Origin: Agitococcus lubricus | GTDB taxonomy: Bacteria; Pseudomonadota; Gammaproteobacteria; Pseudomonadales; Moraxellaceae | DNA length: 64,000 nt | NCBI RefSeq assembly: GCF_003051055.1 | Contig: NZ_QAON01000015.1 | Location: 35,163-99,162 of the forward strand | Direction: 5' to 3' | In this document: positions 1-9,100 of the stretch, piece after piece | Numbering within the stretch: position 1 is the first letter of the stretch | How the letters are laid out: every line of letters starts with the position of its first letter | Position numbers and translations under genes: made by a program | The notes under the pieces: generated by a model | Databases searched by the model: none | What the model was told of the DNA's origin: nothing | Seen by the model: only the letters and a program-made list of their open reading frames with translations

Positions 1-270
1 TGCTTTTAACTTTTCTAACTCAGCCGCAATATCAGGTGCAATTGCTTGTTGTTCGTAGTTATGACGCTGTTCTAAGGCATACACCAAATACTCAGGATTT
101 TTGCGCTGGGCAAAATCGTTAGCAGAAGCCACAGGATTCCAATTCATCTCATATAAATCGGACACCTGTACTTGATAACCAGCAGCCGTTAATTGCTCGG
201 TGGCCAAGTGCATCAAGGCGCTATTAAACGATTTGGCTTCGTGATGGGCGTGAACAATCAAAACATTCAT
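1..270 (-). CDS. NAD(P)H-dependent oxidoreductase, flavodoxin-like fold (partial)
   Basis: The window edge cuts this gene; only the N-terminal 90 residues are present. They begin MNVLIVHAHHEAKSFNSAL, a first beta strand and FMN-binding loop typical of the flavodoxin_2 family (MdaB, KefF and NQO1-like quinone reductases), followed by a QVSDLYEMNWNP segment, which is also characteristic. The family reduces quinones or nitro compounds in the cytoplasm with NAD(P)H. The ATG at 268-270 lies 103 bp from the divergent crotonase gene, so the two probably share a promoter region. The exact substrate cannot be told from the fragment. Confidence 0.8.
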   Translation of the reverse strand, partial: MNVLIVHAHHEAKSFNSALMHLATEQLTAAGYQVQVSDLYEMNWNPVASANDFAQRKNPEYLVYALEQRHNYEQQAIAPDIAAELEKLKA

Positions 271-373
271 TATTAAAACTCATTTGGTTAAAAATAAACT
301 TGATTTCAGCACGAAAGTACCAGTATAAGCAACTAGGCTTTTTACATAGCAGCTTTTAGGAGTAAATAATAAC

Positions 374-1249
374 ATGACTTATCAGACCCTCTTATATCAA
401 GTCGAAAACCGTATTTTGACGATTACCCTCAACCGTCCCGAACAAATGAATGCCTTTACCGTTGAGATGGCCAATGAATTAGAGCACGTCTTCAAAACTG
501 CCAGTGACGACGACAATATTGGTGCGATTGTGGTGACAGGCGCAGGTAAAGCCTTTTGTGCTGGCATGGATTTAAGCAAACAAGGTAATGTCTTTGGTTT
601 GAATGAAAACTTACAACCGACAATAGCCGATATGGAACAGCGCTTAGACGATGAAGAAATGATTGCAGGGGTACGAGATACAGGTGGTCGTGTCACCTTG
701 GCTATTTTTGATTGCAAAAAACCTGTGATTGGTGCGATTAATGGCGCAGCCGTGGGCATTGGCGCAACCATGACCTTGGCAATGGATATTCGTTTAGCCT
801 CCTCTAAAGCACGGATTGGTTTTGTTTTTGGCAAAATTGGCGTAGTGCCAGAAGCCTGTTCAAGCTGGTTTTTGCCACGTATTGTCGGTATCAGCCAAGC
901 CTTAGAATGGGTGTATAGTGGTGATATTTTAACTGCCGAAGAAGCTCAACAAGGCCGTTTAGTCAAAGCGATTTATAGCCCAGAAACCTTGTTAGAAGAA
1001 GCTTATAAACTCGCCCATAAGTTTATAGATAATCGTTCACCTGTTGCTATCGCCTTTGCTCGACAAATGATGTATCGCAATGCCGCCCAAACACACCCGA
1101 TTGAAGCGCATAAAGTAGACTCTTTGGCCATGTTTTACACCAGTCTTGACGATGGCAAAGAAGGTGTAAAATCCTTTTTAGAAAAACGCGCCCCTGAATT
1201 TACAGGGAAAGCCAGTCAAATGCCTGAATTTTATCCTTGGTGGAAATAG
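374..1249 (+). CDS. enoyl-CoA hydratase/isomerase (crotonase) family protein
   Basis: A 291-residue crotonase-fold protein that probably acts on an acyl-CoA in fatty acid or aromatic acid breakdown. Family motifs are visible: NRPEQMNAF near the N terminus, the oxyanion-hole segment GAGKAFCAGMDL (residues about 57-68), and KPVIGAINGAAVGIGATM near residue 120. A Glu in VFGKIGVVPEACSSW (about residue 159) is placed to act as a catalytic acid. The start is supported by an AGGAG about 11 nt upstream of ATG 374. The stop codon TAG is unusual: its TA is a target site and its G is the first base of an inserted repeat element; the uninterrupted gene would have ended in TAA at the same place, so the protein is intact. 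Substrate specificity is unknown. Confidence 0.88.
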   Translation: MTYQTLLYQVENRILTITLNRPEQMNAFTVEMANELEHVFKTASDDDNIGAIVVTGAGKAFCAGMDLSKQGNVFGLNENLQPTIADMEQRLDDEEMIAGVRDTGGRVTLAIFDCKKPVIGAINGAAVGIGATMTLAMDIRLASSKARIGFVFGKIGVVPEACSSWFLPRIVGISQALEWVYSGDILTAEEAQQGRLVKAIYSPETLLEEAYKLAHKFIDNRSPVAIAFARQMMYRNAAQTHPIEAHKVDSLAMFYTSLDDGKEGVKSFLEKRAPEFTGKASQMPEFYPWWK

Positions 1250-1515
1250 GGGCTGTTGACGTTTTGCATGTGAGCAGCGTTGCTGATAAACATGGACTCA
1301 GGCAAGGCACAAAACGCAGCAAATAGTGATTCTATTGGCAAGTTTTGTCACGTAGTATGAGTCTACTTTTAACGCAATCTTCAGGGAAAGAACGATTTTT
1401 TGAGGTTAATTTGTTGTTCATCGCTTATTTAGAATAACCAAGCTACACGACTCGCGCCGCGTATCCTCTAAAAAATAGCTTCTTTCGCAACCACAATCAA
1501 AACGTCAGCAGACCC
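1249..1515 (+). mobile_element. MITE-like element, copy A (267 bp, TA target duplication)
   Basis: A non-coding element with 18-bp imperfect terminal inverted repeats: 1249-1266 (GGGGCTGTTGACGTTTTG) and the complement of 1498-1515, with two mismatches. It is flanked by TA on both sides (1247-1248 and 1516-1517). An inverted copy of identical length lies at 54960-55226, roughly 85% identical by eye. TA duplication with short inverted repeats and no open reading frame fits a miniature element mobilised by an IS630/Tc1-mariner-type transposase; none is encoded in this window. Confidence 0.85.
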
Positions 1516-1535
1516 TAAGGTTTTCGCTTGAATAA

Positions 1536-1562
1536 CCAGAAAATATGCCCTGTATTTTCTGG
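1536..1562. terminator. hairpin between convergent crotonase and chpC genes
   Basis: A perfect 9-bp stem, CCAGAAAAT at 1536-1544 and ATTTTCTGG at 1554-1562, with a 9-nt loop. It lies between the end of the plus-strand crotonase gene and the end of the minus-strand chpC gene. No clear T-run follows on either strand, so termination is plausible from position only. Confidence 0.4.
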
Positions 1563-1623
1563 CTGTTACTCACTGATATGAGCACTTTTACGGACATATC
1601 GACAGAACTATCTCGGCGATATT

Positions 1624-2118
1624 TTATATGAGTGTTAAGATTTTAGCCTCTAAGGCATCAAGGTCTGGAATGACTGCCATTGCCTCTTGGTAACGTACTT
1701 GCAAATACTCCATCGCGGTGACGGTCGCTTTTTCTAAGTCTTCCAGTTCGGCAATTTTTACTTTAACGGCAAGCGGCTCTGCCTGCAACGCAATTGCATA
1801 ATGACTTAGCTTCTCGTTATGGTTAATACTGTGAATGATAGCCACTTTTTGGGGTTCAGACGCTGCCGAGAGCCCACATAATACTTCAAAGTTAACCACA
1901 GGTACTTGTTCTGAATTCCATAAAATCTGCCCTAAGAGGCCATTTTTTTTGGCTTTTTTAGGTGACTTGATGCCCGTCGCTGGTAGTACATCTAAGACGG
2001 TGACCGCAGGCAATAATAACCTTTTTTGCCATAATGGCAGCAAACAAACGTCTAATTTACCCGTTGTTGCACTCAGTAGGGTGGTTTGCCCTAATGTGGG
2101 AAGCTGTGCTTGTGCCAT
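1624..2118 (-). CDS. chpC: CheW-like chemotaxis protein of the Pil-Chp system
   Basis: This 164-residue protein is the last gene of the Pil-Chp cluster and matches ChpC in position. A CheW-type fold is suggested by the central segments LLPAVTVLDVLP and ILWNSEQVPVVNFEVLCGL, and by KVAIIHSIN toward the C terminus. CheW proteins link chemoreceptors to the histidine kinase, here PilJ or another receptor to ChpA; in Pseudomonas ChpC is a second adaptor beside PilI. It sits 60 nt downstream of chpB on the same strand and is probably cotranscribed. Sequence similarity to CheW is weak in places, so gene order supports the name more than motifs do. Confidence 0.8.
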   Translation of the reverse strand: MAQAQLPTLGQTTLLSATTGKLDVCLLPLWQKRLLLPAVTVLDVLPATGIKSPKKAKKNGLLGQILWNSEQVPVVNFEVLCGLSAASEPQKVAIIHSINHNEKLSHYAIALQAEPLAVKVKIAELEDLEKATVTAMEYLQVRYQEAMAVIPDLDALEAKILTLI

Positions 2119-2178
2119 AGTTTACCTCAATGGATTGAGTGTTATTAAAAGACTTAGCATAATGCTCTAATAACTATA

Positions 2179-3189
2179 TTAGGTATTTAAGGTTTGATTT
2201 ACATAATTAACTAAACGATTGGCTAAATCAAACGGTGTTCCTGTAAAAGAAACACAGCCCGTTGCACGCATGGCATCAGGTTGACTAGGGCAAGCACATG
2301 TTTGCTCATCTTGCGCCCAAACCACCCCCCCTGCTTCGACCATCAACGGCCCACTGATAGAGCCGTCACTGCCCATGCCACTAAAAATAATGGAAATTGC
2401 TCGTTTTTGAAAACGGCGACTGACATTGGCAATCACTTGGTCTATTGACGGTGAGTATGGGCCGTCCCATTTAATATTACGCGAAACCACCTGACCATCG
2501 GCACTAAAGTCGATTTCTGTTTCAACAGGCGCAATCAAAAGCTCACTATTTTTTAACTGCTCTCCACCACGTGCAATCAGACACGGCATATGATTATGTC
2601 GCACTAAAACCCGTGTCAGGGATTCTTGCATACGGCCATCAATATGCTGTGCCAACACAAAGGCCACAGGAATTCCCTTAGGCACATAGTCCAAGAACTC
2701 TTTGACGGCAGCAGGTCCGCCCAAGGAGGCGGCAAGTACACAGACAAACTCAACCCGTTGATATTTACGCTTAAATAACTCGTCGGGAATAACGATTTGT
2801 TTGGGACGTGTTGGATTGCTAGGGCCACGCTCTAAAGGCTCTAAATTCTCTTGAACAACAGGATGTCCGACAACTTCGTATAATTTAATAAAAACCCGTC
2901 GTTCCCAACGCGGATACTGACGCGTGCCTTGAGTGGGGGCTACATCAAGTCCAAATAGAACGGGCACATCAGTTGCCAGCACTCGCTCTATCAAATCGTC
3001 ATCTTCTTCCTGTAAATCAATCAACCATACATCAGGGTCAGCGGCATTGAATAATTTATTATCTAATCTATCGGGCGCACAGTTGAGGACAAGGTCATAA
3101 CCTTGTCCTTTTACTGCATGCGCGAGTGCTAATCGTTGCAGGCTCATATCGCACACGATAGCAACACGCGGATTCCTTTTGCTTGTCAT
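2179..3189 (-). CDS. chpB: CheB-type methylesterase of the Pil-Chp system
   Basis: A 336-residue protein with a C-terminal CheB methylesterase domain (about residues 150-330) that removes methyl groups from chemoreceptor glutamates, here presumably PilJ. The catalytic triad is recognisable: Ser in AASLGGPAAVKE, His in VLAQHIDGRMQESL and Asp in FSGMGSDGSISG. The first ~120 residues are receiver-like but degenerate: the strand VAIVCDMSLQR has a single Asp instead of the usual acidic pair, and the would-be phosphorylation strand reads DVWLIDLQEED. It may therefore be a pseudoreceiver. It starts only 8 nt downstream of chpA, consistent with one operon. Confidence 0.88.
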   Translation of the reverse strand: MTSKRNPRVAIVCDMSLQRLALAHAVKGQGYDLVLNCAPDRLDNKLFNAADPDVWLIDLQEEDDDLIERVLATDVPVLFGLDVAPTQGTRQYPRWERRVFIKLYEVVGHPVVQENLEPLERGPSNPTRPKQIVIPDELFKRKYQRVEFVCVLAASLGGPAAVKEFLDYVPKGIPVAFVLAQHIDGRMQESLTRVLVRHNHMPCLIARGGEQLKNSELLIAPVETEIDFSADGQVVSRNIKWDGPYSPSIDQVIANVSRRFQKRAISIIFSGMGSDGSISGPLMVEAGGVVWAQDEQTCACPSQPDAMRATGCVSFTGTPFDLANRLVNYVNQTLNT

Positions 3190-3197
3190 AACCTTAT

Positions 3198-6100
3198 TTA
3201 CCGCTCAGAAACTGTCGCTAATAACTCAGCTATCGTTTCAAGTAATTGTTGCTCTTGGAATGGTTTACCCATGTAGGCATTTACCCCAATTTGGAAGGCG
3301 CGTTCACGGTGTTTTTCACCCGTACGCGAGGTAATCATAATAATGGGTAAGCCCAACAAGTTGGGATTGTGGCGTACCAACGATGCCACTTCGAAACCGT
3401 CCATACGCGGCATTTCAATGTCAAGCAACATAATATCTGGACGAATTTCTTCCAGTTTGGTAATTGCATCTAGACCATCTTTGGCTAAGACCACATCATA
3501 ACCGTGACGCTCTAATAAACGAGAAGTCACTTTACGTACTGTAACCGAGTCGTCAACCACCATGACGGTACGCGTTGAGCGCTCTTGAACTGCGGGGGTT
3601 GTCTCCTCGACCACTTGTTTTTGACGCGGTTTTTGTAGTGCGGCTGCACGTAACATCGCAATCGTATCGAGAATGATAACAACCGAACCATCCCCTAAAA
3701 TGGTTGCTCCCGAAATACCTGCTACCGAAGCCAACTGTGCCCCTACAGACTTAACCACAATTTCACGCGAGCCAATTAATTGGTCTACCTGTATAGCAAC
3801 ACGTTGGTCTGCGCCACGCACCAATAAAATGGGTAATGGTAGGGTTTGACCAAATAAGCTAGGGACACGAATACCGTGCACAAACTCGCCCAAGTAGTGC
3901 AACTTATAACCAATATTTGCATACTCGAATGCGGGCGCATTGGGGGCGTAATATGTCTCCAACTCGTAGGGGCTCGCGCGCACAATACCTTCAATTTGTG
4001 ATAACGGAATCGCATACACATCTTCGCCAATACGTACCATCAAGGCTCGGCTCACAGCCACAGTGAAGGGTAAGCGCATAACAAAGGTTGTACCTTTGCC
4101 TTGTTCAGACTGAATAACAACGGTACCACCCAGTTGTTTAATCTCACTCTGAACAACGTCCATCCCCACACCACGACCCGAAATCTGAGTCACTTTTTGC
4201 GCCGTAGAAAAGCCCGCATGGAAAATAAACTGCAATAATTCACGTTCGCTAATCGTACTATTTTCATCTAACAAGCCACGCTCAATGGCTTTTTTACGTA
4301 CCGCATCAATATTAACGCCTTTACCATCGTCAGCGAGTGTCAGAACAATTTCTCCCCCCTCACGACCAATCGATAAGGTTACGCGTCCCATAGCTTCCTT
4401 ACCCGCAGCAGCACGTTCGGCAGGGTTTTCTAAACCGTGGTCAACGGCGTTACGCAACATATGTTCTAAGGGAGCAACAATCCGTTCTAATAAGGTACGG
4501 TCCATTTCACCTTCAGCATTGATAACATACAACTCTGCAGGTTTGCGTAATTCACCTGATGTTTGACGCACAATACGTTGTAAACGTGGCACCAAACGCG
4601 AGAAGGGCACCATGCGAGAGCTCATCAATCCTTCTTGCAATTCGGTATTTAGACGTGATTGCTGTAAAAGTAACGTTTCGGTATCACGCGCTTTTTCAAT
4701 CAAGGTGGCTTTAATATCAAATAAGTCGGATGCAGATTCGGATAAAGACTTAGATAACTGGTTCAACGACGAATATTGGTCCATTTCCAAGGGGTCGAAA
4801 TCTTCATATTTGCCACCTTCTTGGGTATGTTTTGCCAAAATTTGAACTTCTAATTCACCTTCCATACGACGTAATTGGTCAACCAACCGTTGTACTGTTG
4901 CGCCCATTTCCTCTACGGTTTGACCGAAACTGTGCACACCCATTTCTACACGCGAGCGAACAATCGACGTTTCACCTGCAAGGTTAATAAGTTTTTCCAT
5001 CAATTCAGAGGAAACACGAATCATCTCTTGTGCCGCTTGCTGTACATTTGTCGCTTGGCGGAAATTACCTGTCATCGATGGCATTACCCCTGATGACAAT
5101 ACAGGTAGTTTGGGAGCTTCTTCAGCGACAGGCACTTCAGAGACACTAGACTTCGTCTCTACAGTGGGTACAGGCATTTTAATCGCAGGGACAATCGTGG
5201 GTTGACTATCGACATAACTTTGTGGGCTTGCTAAGTAGCGTTTTAATTGCTCCACTAAATCTGTCACAGCAAGCGATTTTCCTTCTTTTTGCAGTTTATC
5301 TACAGCATCGGCAATACGGTCATGACAGCGTTGTAATAAGGCGAATACTTCTGTACCGCCTTGATAACGTAATTGACACACGCCCTCGTAAATATTTTCC
5401 ATTTCATGTGCCAAATCACCCAGTGAATTGACACCCGACATACGTGCACCCCCTTTTAAGGTATGCAAACCACGTTGTAAAATTTGTACAGGCGCAATAT
5501 TCGCTGGCTCTTGTACCCATGCTTGTAAACTTGCATTCGTCTCATCCACAATTTCTTGTGCTTCTTCTAAGAAAATTGCTAACAACTCAGGGTCTAAGTC
5601 TTCGGCTAGTACCTCGACAGGGCTGGCCACACTAGGCATGGTGCTGATAGTAGCTGCTTCGAGGTTTTGAACAGACGTTGCTTGGCTTTCTGGCAATGCG
5701 GCAGATGGCTGTGTTGATGTAGGCATAGCCGCCTTAGTCGAGCCACCTGCCGCTAATGAGAAAAAATCCAAAATAACAGTATCTTTGGGTGTATGACGAT
5801 ATAAATCAATCACAGTGACCAAGTCTTTTGCATACTTACAACGGCCTTCCCGTTGTAAATCTTCAATCATTTGCGCCAGACGGTCATGGCAACGCTGTAA
5901 CAAATCGAGTAAGACTTGTGTCGCTTGATAACGGTTATTGACTAAATCTTCGTATAAGAATTCTAGTTCATGCCCCAAATCACCTAAACTGGTGACTACC
6001 GCCATACGTGCACCGCCTTTTAAGGTGTGCAAATGGCGTTGGAGTACACGTAAAGGTTGTTTATCTTCCAGATTATTACGCCAGTTCGTGAGCTCGTCAT

Positions 6101-9100
6101 CAGCCGCAGTGAGAACCTCTTCGGCTTCTTCTAAGAAAATTGCCAACAACTCAGCATCTGCACCGTCATCTATTTCGGCTTCTGCGGGTACATAGGCTGC
6201 AAATGTATCTGTTGTAGTCGCTAGTTGAACAGGTGCACCACCCCATTCACGCAAGCGTGCCATGAGTTTGGGATTGGCTTGTACCGTTTGACAGGCGGCT
6301 AAAGTATCAAAGATATTGATAATTTCGTCATGGGCACTCGACAAATCTTCTAACAACTGTTCATTTGCTAAGGCTTTGGTAGTATCTTCGGCAACAAAAC
6401 GGTAAACACAAATTAACTGGTCAGCAAGCTCCGATAAAGGCGATACCGCCGATTGCTTGGCGGCAGGCGCTAATAATTCTAATTCGCGTAGTAGACTTTG
6501 AATAATATCGTCGTGCTCTGGCGATTGTAACCATCCAGACAATTCCCAAGGCGCATCTAATAATAGCTCTATGCCCAAATCAATAAAAGACGCCACTAAA
6601 CCTGCTGTATTGGTCGTGATAGGCGCTGTAATGGCATCATCAGAGACTGAGGCATGTGCGACTTGTTCTATACGGCTAATCAAGCTATGACGTTCGGCGA
6701 CTGTTCCCGCCCCGCCTTGACTCACATCATTAATACTTTGCTTAATCAGACGATGGGTCTCTGACAATAACTCCATGTGTTTTGCTTGTAAACCACGGCC
6801 TTGGGTACGTAAATCCTTAAATAAATGCTCCATCGGTGCCGCAATCTCTGCAACCGTTTTGACCCCCGCCATCCCTGCACTACCGCGCAAGGTATGTAGT
6901 GCGCGCAAAATTTGGTCTGTTACAGGCATCGCATTGTATTGTGCGGGTAAATGCGCAAGGTAATTTGCAATTTCGTCTAAGTAGCTATTTGCCTCTGTCG
7001 TAAAAATATCAATCAATACAGGGTCTTGCAGATGCTCGTTTTCAGTCGCTATGGTTGCTGTCGGCATATCTGCTAAGCTAGCAGCTAACTCTTCAAAGGC
7101 ATCACTCAGATCTTCATCTTCGTTATCCTCAGCTTGTTCAGATGATTCTGCAACAGCCTCAAGGTCAATCTCTACTGACTCATTCGCCGACTCAACATCA
7201 GGTACTAACGGCTCAATTGCTGCTTCAGTCTGCTGGGCAACACCTGTTTGACCATTTGCGCATGCAACTGCTGCTTCAATTTGAGCAATAGAGACCACTT
7301 GTGCACGAGCAAAATGGTCAGCGATACTCATGAGTGGGGAGGTATTTAAGCGCGGCGTTTCTTTATTTTGGAAGTTACTAATTAACTCAGGGATAACATT
7401 AATCACCTCAGTAATCAGCCTGACCATTTCAGCTGAGGGTTTTGTGGTTTTGTCGATAACACGATTGAGCATGTTTTCAATGCCCCATGCCAACTCTCCT
7501 TCAACTTTTGCTCCAACCATACGGCCTGAGCCTTTTAAGGTGTGGAATCCACGACGAAACTCTGTTAATGCGGCGTTATTGTCAAAATTTGCTGCCCATT
7601 TGGGGAAATAGGTATTGATTGTCTCTAAAACTTCTTCGACTTCTTCGATAAAAATTTCTCGAATTTCGTCATCTTGACTGAAGTCGTCTTCTGGCATCGC
7701 AATATGTTGAGGGACATCTAAAATAGGTGCGGCGAGTTTTACAGGCTCAACGTTCGTGCTGATAGTAGTCTCTGGCTTATCATTTTGCGCAAAGAGAGCT
7801 GGCGATGGTGTCAACGCTGCTTCTTCGCCTAAATCCATCGGTACGGCAAAGTCTTCATCCATCAAGTCAGTTTCAATATATACTGCTTCCGATAACTCTG
7901 CTTCTTCGGTCAAGTCTTTGACATCGCTAAGGGCTAACGCAGGTAAATCGGGGATAGTCATATTCTCAAAAGTGAGTTCATCGGCTGTTGTGTCAGCAGG
8001 CATAGTGACACTAGCAGCTGGCTGAATTACCACGGTTTCGGCAAATGCCTCTGCACTCGTGACTTCTGGCTCTTCACTGCTAATATGGTCTTCTATAGGT
8101 TCTAAACTCACTTGATGACGCGCAACGGCTAGCGCCCACTCCACATCTTCCATACTAACAGTTTGCGCTTTGGCAAACATCTCGGCAGCAGTCATCAGCG
8201 CGGGCGTTGCTATACTGGGGGTTTCTTTTTGTTGGAAGTTGGCAATTAAATCAGGCACCACAGAGACGACATTCTGAATCAACGTCATCATAGCGGGGGT
8301 TGTCGTAGCCGTTTTATCTATCACCCGATTCAGCATATTCTCAATAGACCATGCTAATTCAGCCGTGACTTTTGCACCTACCATACGCCCAGACCCTTTG
8401 AGCGTATGAAAACCACGACGGACTTCAGTTAAAGCCGATTTGTTCTCGTAGTTAGCCGCCCACTTAGGCAGATAGGTATGAATCGTTTCTAAGACTTCTT
8501 CCGCTTCTTCAATAAAGATTTCTCGAATTTCGTCATCTTCACTAAAGTCATCTTCTGGAACCACGGCACTGATTTCAAAACGTAATACAGGCGCAGCCTT
8601 GCTCACAGGCATTTGTGAAATGGCTGGTGTACTAGGCGTTACAAGCTCAGGCTCCTGCGTCATAGTCACCGTCATTTCGAGTGTTTGTTCCGCCTCGATG
8701 ACAGGCTCTGACGGGACATCTACCGCAACTGGCGGTGCAGATTGAGGATTATCGGTGACCGTCATATTCAACAATGCGGCAGGAATTTGCATATTAACGA
8801 GTGTCGGGGCTAAATCTTCCGAGTCACTGTACATCGACTCCGTATCATCAAAACGTACTGGCTGCGGCGCAACAGGTTCTGAAGATGCTGGCTCTACATG
8901 TTTAGACTTAGGACTAAAACTCATATCGCCAAGAATGGCTTCTGCATCAAATGTTAAGGTACTACTAAACAGATTTTCGTCAGGCTCTGTTGCACTCTTT
9001 GTTGGCTCTAGTTCTTTAATAGCAGGCATATTGATTTGCGTGCGGCTATCGCTATCTTCCAACTGCTGTGTTAATTCAGCTAAATCATCCGAAGCCAAGG

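Noticed and set aside
1249..1515. riboswitch or small RNA gene after the crotonase gene
   Set aside because: The matching copy at 54960-55226 with TA flanks and terminal repeats shows it is a mobile repeat.
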